64,000 nt of DNA, taken from NCBI GenBank assembly GCA_934045075.1, contig OW203736.1:4074591-4138590 (forward strand), in the 5' to 3' direction. Under the pieces are notes generated by a model. The model searched no databases and was not told the DNA's origin. It saw only the letters and a program-made list of their open reading frames with translations. Position numbers and translations under genes: made by a program. Of this stretch, positions 1-9,585 are shown in pieces. Every line of letters begins with the position of its first letter. Position 1 is the first letter of the stretch. Source of the DNA: Yponomeuta sedellus (taxonomy: Eukaryota; Arthropoda; Insecta; Lepidoptera; Yponomeutidae).

Positions 1-50
1 GAGACCAGTGCCCCAGCAGTGTGGACATAGAAAGGGTTGATATCAAGTTC
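1..50 (+). repeat. 5S-like SINE, 3' end fragment
   Basis: The string GTGCCCCAGCAGTGTGGACA followed by GGGTTGATATC is the shared 3' end of the 5S-like SINE family seen throughout the window. It lies in the HPS5 intron upstream of base 139. Confidence 0.75.
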
Positions 51-138
51 CTTTAAATTTGTACGTAACCGTCGGTGGGTGAATCTGACTAGCACTTGTC
101 TGGATTAACATAACCACTTTTCAATTAATACATTCCAG

Positions 139-372
139 GATGGAGCGATCACTCGTCTCTCCATCTCCCCGGATGAGCAACACATTGCCTTTGCCAACGG
201 CCGTGGGGTGGTCACAGTGACGGAGCACACTCTGAATGGTACCGCGAAGACGGTATCCTCAAGGGAGCACCAAGGCAATGAGGTATCAGCTCTGGTGTGG
301 GGTAGTGCGACAATGCTGTTTTGTGGTGACGACGTTGGGAGGGTCTCTGTGCTGCAGCTGCCTAATTTCATT
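139..372 (+). CDS. HPS5: HPS5 internal exon, beta-propeller segment
   Basis: The acceptor is cattccag before base 139 and the donor is ATT|gtaagt after base 372. The 78 codons start with DGAITRLSISPDEQHIAF and end QLPNFI. They read as one and a half WD40-like blades (hydrophobic strand, SPDE turn, GDDVGRVSVL strand). Upstream exons are outside the window. Confidence 0.88.
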
Positions 373-3300
373 GTAAGTCAACCATTGAACCATTGAATTT
401 TTTCTATAGTGTTGCTATAAGGTTACAAAAGAAATGAAAAATTCTAAGAGAAAGAGTATCTGGAACGGATGTAGCGATAGAGGTGAGAGAAAAAATCTTG
501 AGATAGAAACAGACAGAGGTAGTCAAGATAAGATAAGAATATTCTTTATTGTACACTGGAAAAGCAACAAATACAAAACAATTGCCAATATACATAGTAC
601 AATTGGCGGCCTTACTGCTAAAAGCTATTTCTTCCAGACAACCTTACGATGGAAAGTTGCTGAAGGAAATTAGAAAGACGGGTAGCCAGTGCAAATTTGA
701 ATATTGATACAAACTTATACTTAATAACAGAGAGATTGACCATTGACAACATTTTTTTATAATTATTACCTTCAGTCTAGAACCTTGGATCAATAGACTA
801 AAACTTTATTCGATTACCGCTAAAAATGGCCGTTTTTGGCGGAAAGTGATTAAAGTGCTTGGTTGTTTATTCTAGGTTCTAGACTGTATGCTCTTAACAT
901 AGTTGTCACCGTGGTTAAGATTTCTCATCATAACTTTTAAATAATAACAGATTATACTATTTTTATTTTAATGCACTAACCCGTGCTAAGGAACAAATTT
1001 AAAAACCTATTTAGAGGCTAAAAATTTCACCCATGCCGGGATTCGAACCCGCAACCTCTGGCTATCCGTGCCAGCGCTCTACCAATTGAGCCAATGGGTG
1101 ACTCACGCCATCAGTGAAATTTTGAACCTCTTTACAATATTCTCTGTATTACGTACAGGCAGCGACATCTGACTTAAGCAAATTGCATTACTTACAGCCC
1201 CGACTACCTACATTGCAGTTAGGTTTAACATCGGAACGATATCACTGTACCCACATGATTATTCTATTTTTATTTTAATGCACTAACCCGTGCTAAGGAA
1301 CAAATTTAAAAACCTATTTAGAGGCTAAAAATTTAACCCATGCCGGGATTCGAACCCGCAACCTCTGGCTATCCGTGCCAGCGCTCTACCAATTGAGCCA
1401 ATGGGTGACTCACGGCATCAGTGAAATTTCGAACCTCTTTACAATATTCTCTGTATTACGTACAGGCAGCGACATCTGACTTAAGCAAATTGCATTACTT
1501 ACAGCCCCGACTACCTACATTGCAGTTAGGTTTAACATCGGAACGATATCACTGTACCCACATGATTATACTATTTTTATTTTAATGCACTAACCCGTGC
1601 TAAGGAACAAATATAAAAACCTATTTAGAGGCTAAAAATTTCACCCATGCCGGGATTCGAACGAGATAGCCAGAGGTTGCCGGTTCGAACCCCGGCATGG
1701 GTGAAATTTTTAGCCTCTAAATAGGTTTTTAATAACAGATTTTAAAAGTACACAACACAGTTATGATTTTTTTTCCCATTGGTGGCGCTAGTTTGCACCC
1801 CGAAGCGCTACCTCCTAAGCACTGGAAGTAACAGTTACTTCAAGTCTTCTAAAACTACATAGATTATGAAGAAATTTTTCTTCCTGTTGTCCAAAAAATT
1901 ATGAGGAAAATATTGAACCTGGAACAGTAACTTTTCCGGACTTCCTACTAAATCGTGGGTGAGAATTACGAAGGTTATTCGTGATGTCTTATTTCTAGGA
2001 CGCCAGGGCTTAGTAGGTTAAGAGTGACCGCTGCCCTATCTTCGGTTAAGGCGAAACCTAGGTCTAAAAGCCCACTGCTCTACGTTTTTTTTCTATTATT
2101 GTTTTGTTTTACAATTTGTAACATATTATATAAATATTTTCTCCTATCTTACCGCATGGCTTTTTCTAAATTCCAGACGAAGACGATGTTCCAAAGCGCA
2201 GCCCAGTCAATAATGACCCTCGACTCGCGAGTCTGCCAGTTGGACGTCAAACACAACATGCTACTGGTCTCCACGCTCACTAGGTGCTACATATGCGATA
2301 CTCTGAAAGAGCAGTACAGACAAATCGGTCAGAAATTAAGGGACGGAGAATTTGGGGCCTGCTTCGTCACAACTGATAGAAAAGTTGAAAATGGAACTGT
2401 GGAACAAAACAACAAGGATTACACTGAGGTAAAGCAGTTCAACATTGTGGATGGCAACGAGGCGTTTGCTGTTAATGAAAAGTTGGCAAGCGTCGCAATA
2501 TTCAGTGCCCGACCCTCTTCCAGATTATGGGAGGCTAGTATTGACGGTACAGTGCAAAGGACGCATCAGTTCAAGCAAGTACTGGCGAGGCAACCCGTGA
2601 AAGTTATTACCACAGAGTCGTATAACAATGAAAATTTGTCTATAGAGAGATTTGTTTCCAATGAAACGAATGGTCAGTCATCCAATTTTCCAAAGATTTA
2701 TAGTGTCCACAACAATGCAATACTGTCCTTTAAGAAAGACGCTATATTCTTCTTGGATCTCCATGACGTGGACAATACCATGTGGTTGGGTGCGTACAAA
2801 GACATTGTTGACTGTAAGACATATCACGATTTTGTTTACCTGTGGCTGCAAAATGGCTCTCTAGTATGCTTGAGGTATATGAAAATAGACAAGTTCCTCA
2901 TCAAATGCTTTTTGGACGAAATGTATGCATTGTGTGCAGAACTCTGTGCCTTGTACAAAAGCTATTTCCTAACGAGCAGTAGCCTTTCGGCTAAACTTAA
3001 CATTATAGTTGGATTAAGAAACAAGCTATCAGACGTATCTGAAATTGAAGAAGTATTGCAAAAGTTTGAAAGTCTCAAATCAAATGACGCGACCGCAACC
3101 AAAATCGGTATTCACGTCGTAGATAATACGTACCATAATAGAGAATCTCTATTAAGTGAATGCGACGAAGATAGATTTAACGAAGAAACCAAGTATTCCA
3201 CAGAGCCTTTGCAAACTTTGAAGGATTTAATGAGTACTTCTGTAACTGATACATTGAATTCGAGCAAAAAGATATTGAAAGAAACATGGGAGGATTTCGA

Positions 3301-6300
3301 AGTAAAAATGAAGCATTTGAGTGGTGATAAGCATCAAGTTATAGACGCTACTGTACCTAAAAAGGTAGTAGAAGACATCAAACACATTGACGAGGTTACA
3401 CTACCAAAAAGGGTCGAGGAAAATAATGAAAACGAAGTGATGATAGCACCGGTTGTGCATGAAAACGATATTATATTTAAAGAATCTAGTCAAAAAGCCA
3501 TAGAAGTAAACAATGAAGATTTAGAACGAAACAAAATTGTTTCAGAAAAGGACAAGCAGTGCCGAGCTTTGTATCAGCATTTTAGACTAAGTTTACTAGA
3601 TAATCAATGTGACGACACGAATTTATTATCTCTACTAGATAGTTGCAGCTGTGATATTAATGAAATCTACGAATTGTTGTTACTCTTTGAAGAGTACTGC
3701 GTGAAGATCGGAGCTATCGAAGAATCGAAATATGCGCCGAACAATATTTTCTTACGCTACTTAAATCTCTCACCGAACAAAGATATATTAATAGACAAAA
3801 TAATTAGCGATGAAGCTCTATACAAATACTTCGTCGACTCCTGCATATCCGTTAACATGAAGACTCAAAAACTCTCGAATTTAGGCTGTGAATGTGGATT
3901 CCCTTTGCCGTACGTAAGGACACATCAGAACCCAGCATTCTCAGAACTGATAGACCAATTCATAGAAAGGCAATGGGCGAGTCAAACAAAACAACAGTGC
4001 TACGACATGTGCAAAAGAATGCCTTACTTGTGGAGAAAAATACTTTATCTAAGAAGAAACGAAGATCTAATGAACATCTTGAGGTTGCTGCTCCAAATGT
4101 TGGACGAAAGCCTACTCCATTCTTTCCTTCCGCAGTTCACATTGGAAACTTGGGACAAGGCCGTGCAATTATACGCTGTATTGCATGCGAATAGGTGTCT
4201 GAATTGTAACAAAGTCTTCGAACACATATCAGTGAAACTGACCGTGAGTTGGGACGATATGGGAGCTCTGATGATCAAGTCGGTTGGTGGCATAAATGCG
4301 ATCAAAGTTATGGAGAAAAATGCGAGTATCATTGGCGTTGGAGAGCTGAGCATGCGGTTCTACCATGCCTGCCTGTTAGTGACGATATATGAGAAATACG
4401 ACGGCAGTTTAGTTGGTCAACTGACTGATACGATTTATAGTTCGTACGGAAGCATAGAAGCGCGAATAGAGGTAAGTTTTCATTTCTTTTGTTAATACGA
4501 AAAGTCCTTGGTTCTAGTACAGTCGACAGCAGTTAAGAATTGGAATGCACGAAGAGCTTGACACCTCTATGTGCATTCTAATCAGTTGCAGTAAGCGTGA
4601 AAAATGTGCATTAAATAAAATCAGAAACTCATGTCAACATAAAAAAATTATATTTGACTAGCTGAACCAGCGAACTTTGTACCGCCTAACAGTCGAATCT
4701 TTATTTATTTTTCCCTCCGTAAGAACCATCCTCGTACTTCAAGGGATATTCTAAAAAAATAATTAGTGAAATCGGTTCAGCTGCTCTCGAGATTTGCGCT
4801 TACCAACACATCCAGCGATTCATTTTTATATTATAGATTTGTTGAATTTCAATGTAAAATCTTTTTGTTATTGCTGTTTTGACGTTATTGACTACGGTAG
4901 ATTAAGGTTCGAGTCCGGTTAGGAATGAAAAGACCAGTTGTGCGTTGCATGGAAGACAGAATAGAAATGTGTGTTGAAATTTATTTACAAGCGATATTTA
5001 TACGAACTTAAAAACTAGATCGCCAATCAAATACATTTAAAATAATATACACCAATAGGAAGAACAGAAAAATAAGCCAATCACAGAAGAGAATAGTCCG
5101 CGGGCGCGCGCGGGGGAAATCTTGCGGGACGCAGTGTGCAGGGGGCACATAACTATAAGCTCGTGCGCCGCGTGAGACTCCTCCAGTCGCGAATCGACAT
5201 CGCGAACTGCTGACGTCTGGTGCAGTAGGTACTTGGTAGCTACACTGTCTTCAGGTCGAGTTGTGGTAAAGAAAAAACTGCTCTGACCATTGTTTCTCAA
5301 ATAATCTTAAATCTATACACAGATTAGTACGGGTATCTACCTAACAAGATCCCAAGAGTGCAATCAACAACTTGTGATTCTAAAACATTAAGTTACTATT
5401 CTTACAAAATTAGGAAAACACTAGGTAATGCATCTAATTTCGTTAATTTTGTTTCGTCTTTTAAAGGGGACGTATATAAGACTAGCTGTGTCCCGCGGTG
5501 TTACCTCCGGTTTATTGATTTTCCCATGGGAATAAGATCTTTTTCCGCAGTATAATGTAGCCTATATGTTAATCGGTGCATCGCCTATATGAAGCGGTGG
5601 TAGCTCAGTGGGTAGAACCATAGACTGGCAAGCGAGAGCCCCAGGTTCGATCCCGAGTGCGGGCATGTACCAATGACTTTGTTTAATTTCAAAGTTACGT
5701 ACATTTGCGAATTTGTAGTCGCAATACCACACGCTAACGTGCTGGGCAAGCCTACACCATCTATAAAACCATGTCCCAGGCACTACAGCGTCGGAGTGGT
5801 CCCTTCACCCATCTAGTGTGAGTGAAGATACCACTGGACGCTGTATAAATCATCTCATTAAGTAGATGCAAAAAAGGCCAATATATATATAATGTTAATC
5901 CAGGGTGTCAGCTAACTCCGTACCAAATTTTATTAAAATCTCTCCAACCGTTTAGACGTGAAGAAGTAACAAACACACACACTCACAAACTGTCGCCTTT
6001 ATAAAATTCGTGTGAAGTGTGATTAGTGCATCCCTTCTTAACTCTTAACTTATCTGTGTTACTGTGTTACTTTATTGACTTATAAAATAACGTCTATTTC
6101 CTCATTCCCAGATCTGCAAGCTAATAAAATCATCAAGCGATGGAACAGGAATGACCTCAGCATTGCCACTTATAGTAGCAGCCAACTCTGAACAATGGGG
6201 CCTAACACACATATACAAAGATCAAATCTTTCAAAGAACGAGGTCAGAATCGACCCCAAATTCACCTCCACACGTAAGTCTTGTTGACGTTTTGGATTTT

Positions 6301-6468
6301 TTAGATGGCAACACCGACTGCAACCTGTGCGGGCTGCCATTGGTCAATGAGGTGTTAATCAAAGATGGCGGACTCTGGGCTTTCAAGTGTGGCCATATGT
6401 TTCACGGGGCGTGTTTGGAGCTGAACAAGCTTAGGTTGTGCCCGTCTTGTTCCTGTAAGGAGGTTTAG
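139..6468 (+). CDS. HPS5: HPS5 (BLOC-2 subunit), 3' three exons, partial at 5' end
   Basis: The exons are 139-372, 2177-4471 and 6112-6468 (join). All junctions are phase 0 with AG/GT borders, giving 961 residues before the TAG stop. HPS5 is a subunit of BLOC-2, a cytosolic complex that directs endosomal cargo to lysosome-related organelles; in flies loss gives the pink eye-colour phenotype. Seen: a beta-propeller repeat (DGAITRLSISPDE...) in the first exon. The second exon has the HPS5-typical blocks VCQLDVKHNMLLVSTLTR, RDGEFGACF and ARPSSRLWEASIDGTVQRTH, which align by eye with vertebrate HPS5, followed by a charged linker and an alpha-solenoid-like region. The last exon ends in a Cys/His cluster. 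Vertebrate HPS5 is about 1,130 residues, so roughly the first 100-150 residues lie upstream of the window. Introns of 1.8 and 1.6 kb are full of SINE and LINE pieces. The gene converges on SoxD. Identification is by remembered motif similarity; the boundaries are read directly. Confidence 0.9.
526..690 (-). repeat. LINE 3' end with GATAA tail
   Basis: It starts GATAAGATAAGAATATTC and continues TTTATTGTACACTGG to ACAATTGGCGGCC and TTTCTTCCAGACAACC. The same block occurs at 32261-32400, 56170-56265, 63040-63180 and 63355-63485. At 32.5 kb it follows a reverse transcriptase C-terminus, so it is the 3' untranslated end of a non-LTR element, here on the - strand and heavily 5'-truncated. Confidence 0.75.
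773..886. mobile_element. small TIR element (mariner-type MITE candidate)
   Basis: The left end CAGTCTAGAACCT is matched by AGGTTCTAGACTG at the right end. The interior is nearly self-complementary (CGCTAAAAATGGCC / GTTTTTGGCGG). The right flank is TA but the left flank is TT, so the expected TA duplication is imperfect. Similar words recur near 41766-41830. Confidence 0.5.
948..1736 (-). repeat. tandem array (2.5 units) of tRNA-like SINE
   Basis: Two near-identical ~306-bp units (about 948-1255 and 1256-1562) are followed by a fold-back unit (1563-1736). Each carries a tRNA-like head on the - strand. Read in reverse this gives A box TTAGCTCAATTGGTAGAGC, a perfect CTGGC/GCCAG anticodon-type stem and B box GGGTTCGAATCCC. 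The body follows, and the + strand reads AAAAACCTATTTAGAGGC at one end. Not a functional tRNA: the anticodon-loop position 33 is C, and the flanks repeat with the head. Confidence 0.85.
2177..4471 (+). CDS. HPS5: HPS5 large central exon
   Basis: This 765-codon exon runs from TKTMFQSAAQ to EARIE, with acceptor aaattccag and donor GAG|gtaagt. It carries the second half of the beta-propeller (to about codon 240), an acidic low-complexity linker rich in Glu, Lys and Val (about codons 320-480), and a helical C-terminal half with a CECGFPLPYVR motif. The open frame continues upstream to 2024, but bases 2024-2176 sit before a good acceptor and encode a hydrophobic stretch foreign to HPS5, so they are treated as intron. 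Its great length is consistent with intron loss. Confidence 0.9.
4655..4860 (+). repeat. non-LTR 3' fragment, AACCAGCGAACTT family
   Basis: It starts CTAGCTGAACCAGCGAACTT, then has GTACCGCCTAACAGTCGA, AAATCGGTTCAGCTGCTCTC and ATTTTTATATTATAGAT. Further copies are at 45358-45548 (+), 29388-29466 (-) and 21395-21478 (-, partial). The pattern is typical of lepidopteran LINE 3' ends; the clade was not determined. Confidence 0.65.
5484..6012 (+). repeat. RTE-like 3' fragment interrupted by a SINE
   Basis: The left part (5484-5574) begins CTAGCTGTGTCCCGCGGTG; the right part (5892-6012) continues CAGGGTGTCAGCTAACTC to CCGTTTAGACGTGAAGAAG. Uninterrupted and otherwise interrupted relatives lie at 37225-37420 and 50980-51440. 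The two parts join cleanly when the SINE at 5575-5891 and one copy of ATGTTAATC are removed. Confidence 0.8.
5575..5891 (+). mobile_element. tRNA-headed SINE (AGACTGGCAAGCGAGAGCC family) with 9-bp TSD
   Basis: Target duplication ATGTTAATC is at 5566-5574 and 5892-5900. The head has GGTGGTAGCTCAGTGGGTAG (A box) and CCCAGGTTCGATCCCGAG (B box). The body ends TGGACGCTGTATAAATCATC and AAGTAGATGCAA. Other pieces are at 8085-8180 (+, 3' part), 53900-54093 (-, head and mid part) and 51757-51800 (-, head). The 9-bp duplication supports LINE-assisted retroposition. Confidence 0.85.
6112..6468 (+). CDS. HPS5: HPS5 terminal exon with RING-like Cys/His cluster
   Basis: The acceptor is ttcccag and the exon starts ICKLIKSSSDGTG; the stop is TAG at 6466-6468. 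The last 50 residues hold CNLC, then KCGHMFHGAC, then CPSC. This C-x2-C / C-x-H-x2-H-x2-C / C-x2-C order matches the RING-like ends of the HOPS/CORVET subunits Vps11, Vps18 and Vps41. That fits a propeller, solenoid and zinc-cluster architecture. The assignment to HPS5 rests on phase continuity with the preceding exon and on strand. Confidence 0.82.
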   Translation: MCKLIKSSSDGTGMTSALPLIVAANSEQWGLTHIYKDQIFQRTRSESTPNSPPHVSLVDVLDFLDGNTDCNLCGLPLVNEVLIKDGGLWAFKCGHMFHGACLELNKLRLCPSCSCKEV

Positions 6469-6654
6469 AATATAAGTAGTTTATCTCGGGCTGCGCCCGC
6501 GCTCACTCAAAGGGCTCCATTAATTTCACTAGCGCCATCAATGGAAACCAGTCATATATTTTCGGTTCATTGCAAAAAGTTCCTCACAAGTCTTTCGATT
6601 ATTGTGGAATTAAAATTGTGTTTTGTACTGTACCCATTACCGAAAACCTAGAAT
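6469..6654 (+). other. HPS5 3' untranslated region (probable)
   Basis: Non-coding sequence follows the HPS5 stop and contains an ATTAAA polyadenylation-signal variant near 6609. A LINE fragment starts right after it, so the natural 3' end is probably close to 6630. The exact cleavage site cannot be read. Confidence 0.4.
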
Positions 6655-6930
6655 GAAGGACCTGGGGTTAGATAGCATTTTTGTTTTCTTAGCTTTTTGT
6701 GTCCCACTCCTGGGCAAAGGCCTCCCTTCCTGCTTTCCGTCTCTTCCTGTTTCCAGCCACCTCGCACCATCTGCGTAAGAATACATTTAGGTCGTCTCTC
6801 CATCTTTGCCTTAGTCTGCCGCGGTGTCCATTTTGCGGAACCCAGTCGGTCGCGATTTGAACCCACCTGTCTGTGCTCAGGCGGCAGACATTGCCAGCCC
6901 AATCCCACTTCGGCACACCTTGGGTTTTGA
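6655..6930 (-). pseudogene. reverse transcriptase C-terminal fragment of an RTE/BovB-like LINE
   Basis: Read on the - strand it gives KWDWAGNVCRLSTDRWVQ, RGRLRQRWRDDLNVFLRR and GREAFAQEWDTK. This is the tail pattern (KW.WAGH..R..D.RW, RPR.RW.DD, EAF.QQW) shared by RTE-type ORF2 proteins. It has only about 75 codons, no catalytic domain and shifts of frame, so it is a dead remnant. It sits just after the HPS5 3' end. Confidence 0.7.
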
Positions 6931-7099
6931 CCTCTGATTTTCAGTCAAAAACCAGGTCTAAGCGCCTTACATTAGGGTACATGATATTTTGCAATTATGA
7001 AAAAAACTTTTTTTAGCAATAACTTCATCCGTTCCGACCTTGAAAAGAGAAGGTAATGCTAACCTAGCCCTTGGTATTCATATTCGCGGTCGTGGCTTC

Positions 7100-7500
7100 A
7101 AAAAATCATGATGACAAGAATAGAAGGATATTGAACAATAGTGGGCAAAATGATAAACAGTGACTGGAAGAGAAGAGCCGAAGATCGGACTCAGTGCCGT
7201 GTCTTAGATGAGGCCTGTGTCCAGCACTGGATTGACGCTGGCTGATTATGATGATTATCACTATCAGCCTTGCGAAGCCCACTTCAGGACATAGGCCACC
7301 CTCACGGTTTGTCAAGCTTCGTGGTCTTGTGCCGTCCGCATCCCGCGACTCCCCGCCACCTTAACGAAGTCGTCTGACCATCTAGTGAAGGCCCTGCCCA
7401 CGCTGTGTTCGATCCGTCACTGCCAGGGCTCTCACAGTAACTCTGGTTCTTCTGCGGATCTCCTCATTCATGATTCGATCGCACGATTATGATGGGTGAT
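7100..7500. repeat. RTE-like LINE remnants
   Basis: Bases 7105-7255 resemble a LINE 3' tail on + (GAGGCCTGTGTCCAGCACTG, then GATGATTATGATGATTAT). Bases 7255-7490 read on - with ACTTCAGGACATAGGCC and CATCTAGTGAAGGCCCTGCC, words common in RTE ORF2 ends. No open frame survives. Confidence 0.5.
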
Positions 7501-7611
7501 GATGATAAAAATATATATGACTGGTTTCTATTAATACCGCTAGTGAAGCTCGTGGAGCCCGTGTTAAAGCTGTGATGATACGATCAAAGTCTGCTTAAGC
7601 AAAAAGTATTT

Positions 7612-7884
7612 TATACTATTTTTATTTTTAATGCACTAATCCGCGCTAAGAACGGTTTTAAAAACCTATTTAGAGGCAAAAAATTCCACCCATGCAATCT
7701 ACAGCCAGATGTCGCTGCCTGTACGTAATACAGAGAATAGTGTAAAGAGGTTCGAAATTTCACTGATGCCGGTGAGTCGCCCATTAGCTCAGTTGGGTAG
7801 AGCGCTGGCACGGATAGCCAGAGGTCGCGGGTTCGAATCCAGGCATGGGTGGAATTTTTAGGTCTAAATAGGTTTTTAAAAAAG
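7612..7884 (+). mobile_element. tRNA-like SINE, fold-back copy
   Basis: The left end AAAACCTATTTAGAGGC (7659 on) and right end TCTAAATAGGTTTTT are inverted. The left arm is a short - strand piece up to CCACCCATGC. The rest is a + strand copy with A box TTAGCTCAGTTGGGTAGAGC and B box GGGTTCGAATCC near 7835. So the copy carries the family's 3' end at both sides. Confidence 0.8.
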
Positions 7885-8084
7885 TATTTTACTAGGCTAC
7901 TTGGACCATATTTTGATAGTGGCAACACTTGATCGAAGCGTAGTTGGATGTCTGCGTTCAAACAAAGTGATGACGCTGAGCTTTTCAAAGACCGCATTTG
8001 ACGTTAAAGGTCACAATGGCGGCGTCAAATATAAACTGCCTTATGTATAAAAAAACAAACTGTCCAAAAACACAATTTTCCCGC

Positions 8085-8180
8085 CACTGCAGCGTCCGAG
8101 TCGAGTAGTCCCTTCACACATTTAGTCTGAGTGAAGGTGCCACTGGAAGCTGTGTAAATCATTTCATTACGTAGACGTAA
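8085..8180 (+). repeat. SINE 3' part, same family as 5575-5891
   Basis: It matches the 3' half of the SINE at 5575-5891: CTGCAGCGTCCGAGTCG, CTTCACACATTTAGTCTGAG and GGAAGCTGTGTAAATCATTT. The tRNA head is absent. Confidence 0.7.
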
Positions 8181-8735
8181 AGTTGTTGATTTATGAAAAC
8201 AGGATTCCTTAAATCACACCACAAATGTATTTTGAATAGTCTGTGGCGTGGGAAAGACTGCCACGGTCTATTTAAACTGTATTTGAGTATTGTTTTAGAG
8301 GAATGGTGTTTTCATAAATAATACCAACAATCGACAAGATTTCTCCCAAGAAAGCAGCATGAATAGTTTTGATAAGACCGTGTCAACAGATACTAGAGTG
8401 ATCTTTAAATGAATGAATTATGAATAAACGAATGAATAACCGTTTACTGTTAAGAACAAACATGTTTTACTCTTGGTTTATAAAGTTCGATATCAACCCA
8501 TGAATGTCCCCACTGCTGGGGCACGGGTCTCTTCCTGATAAAGTTATTAGATACAAAATTTCTTAGATGCTATTTTAAAACACGTTCTTAAGTAGAACTT
8601 TGCGCGACGCTACTTTGTCCAAGCAAGCTTTGATTGTGTCACGGGGCTTTAGACTAGGGTCCTGATTCTGTTAGTGCATTGTAATACTATGACAGATACA
8701 TGGTTACATGACGGGTCTAATCGCTTTTTTATGTA
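8180..8735. other. no gene seen; short 5S-like SINE fragment at 8488-8535
   Basis: This is AT-rich spacer. Bases 8488-8535 contain TCCCCACTGCTGGGGCACGG and TCTCTTCCTG, the reverse of the 5S-like SINE 3' end. Nothing else is recognised. Confidence 0.6.
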
Positions 8736-8737
8736 GC

Positions 8738-8880
8738 CTATAAACGTCCCAGTGCAGAGCACAAGCCTTCTCTCAGAAAGAGAAAGTGTAGGCTTAGTTT
8801 CCATACGTGCCTGCTGTGGATTGGCAATTTCAAGCGCTGAAGTAGTTAATACCTCATACACTCAGCTTTCCTCGCGATTG
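8738..8880 (-). repeat. SINE of the CCTTCTCTCAGAGAGAG family, body part
   Basis: TATAAACGTCCCAGTGCAGAG, CCTTCTCTCAGAAAGAG and TTGGCAATTTCAAGCGCTGA also occur at 29868-30005 and 62748-63010; the last still has its tRNA-like head on the - strand. Here and at 29.9 kb a reversed 5S-like SINE follows immediately. Confidence 0.65.
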
Positions 8881-9193
8881 TCGATACCAAGCCTTGTATG
8901 TCCCCGCTGTTGGGGCACGGGTCTCTTTCTGCATTGCAGGAAGGTTAGGCCATACTACACTACGGGGGCCAAGTCCGGGTTGGTGGAGAATTACAAGACA
9001 GTGGCGGGCCTTACTGTCAGAAGTGGTCAAGCCGCCCATAAGCCCTCTGACATGGCTTAACGACTGCCATTACATGACAACTGGCACCAACGGCTTAGCG
9101 TGCCTTGCTAAGCACGGAAACGCTCGGAAAAAATGCCATTAGCGGTTGTCCCAGGTCGGTCACCCATCCTGCACCTGACCGCGCCTGTTGTTG
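8881..9193 (-). mobile_element. 5S-like SINE, near full length
   Basis: On the + strand it reads 3' end first: TTGTATGTCCCCGCTGTTGG, CTTTCTGCATTGCAGGAAGG, GTCCGGGTTGGTGGAG, ACTGCCATTACATGACA, then TCGGTCACCCATCCTGCACC and TGACCGCGCCTGTTGTTG. The last two are the reverse of the 5S-like C-box and A-box region. The 5'-most bases are missing. Confidence 0.8.
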
Positions 9194-9585
9194 TTGATAA
9201 GAAAAATTTTGTAAACATGCCGTTAATAAATTATCTGCCTTATATTATTATGATGGGCAAAGTTGACGGGAATTCGCGATGGTACAAACAGAAAATCGTG
9301 GCTCTGCAACATCAGAGAATGGACTGGTGATGCCATCATCGAAGATCTCTTTCGCTTGACAAAGAGAAGAAGCTTGAATATGCAGGGCTGATGGCTTACT
9401 TCCAGTAGTGGAGAGGGCCTGAAAGAAGAGATAGATTAAGGGGGATACACGTGGTAATTAAGCCCACATTCTTTCTCTCTGAAAGAAGGCTTGTGTGGTG
9501 TTTAGTGCTTTATGCAGTGGGGCGTATATATCTCGTCGACTTGACTCAGCAAAATGAAAGATAATAGTAAATTATGCATTAAGGC
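9194..9585. other. no gene seen; LINE-like tail words
   Basis: Bases 9340-9500 include CGCTTGACAAAGAGAAGAAG and GCTTACTTCCAGTAGTGG, suggestive of an old LINE 3' end. No open frame is credible. Confidence 0.4.

Larger units (their letters stand above)
373..2176 (+). other. HPS5: HPS5 intron (1.8 kb), filled with repeats
   Basis: A GT-AG intron containing a LINE 3' tail (526-690), a small TIR element (773-886) and a tandem tRNA-like SINE array (948-1736). Bases 1737-2176 hold no recognised repeat; an open frame from 2024 runs through the acceptor but is read as intronic. Confidence 0.85.
4472..6111 (+). other. HPS5: HPS5 intron (1.6 kb)
   Basis: A GT-AG intron with a LINE 3' fragment (4655-4860) and a RTE-like 3' fragment split by a SINE (5484-6012). 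Bases 4870-5483 have no recognised repeat. They include a short GC-rich patch (about 5095-5130, with CGGGCGCGCGCGGG) and end near sequence that could be a solo LTR, but no TG...CA pair with a target duplication was found. Confidence 0.8.

Noticed and set aside
1030..1100. tRNA genes (many A/B-box heads with perfect anticodon-type stems)
   Set aside because: Each is embedded in a repeated non-tRNA body and occurs many times. The loop lacks U33, and the acceptor stems are imperfect. They are SINE heads.
948..1736. CRISPR array
   Set aside because: Units are contiguous ~306-bp SINE copies without short spacers, in a eukaryotic intron.
2024..2176. N-terminal extension of HPS5 (hydrophobic MTAALSSVKAK...)
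   Set aside because: It lies before a strong acceptor that joins in phase to the 139-372 exon, and it does not resemble HPS5.
4870..5483. solo LTR
   Set aside because: Composition and a possible polyadenylation region hint at one, but no TG...CA ends with a target duplication could be found.
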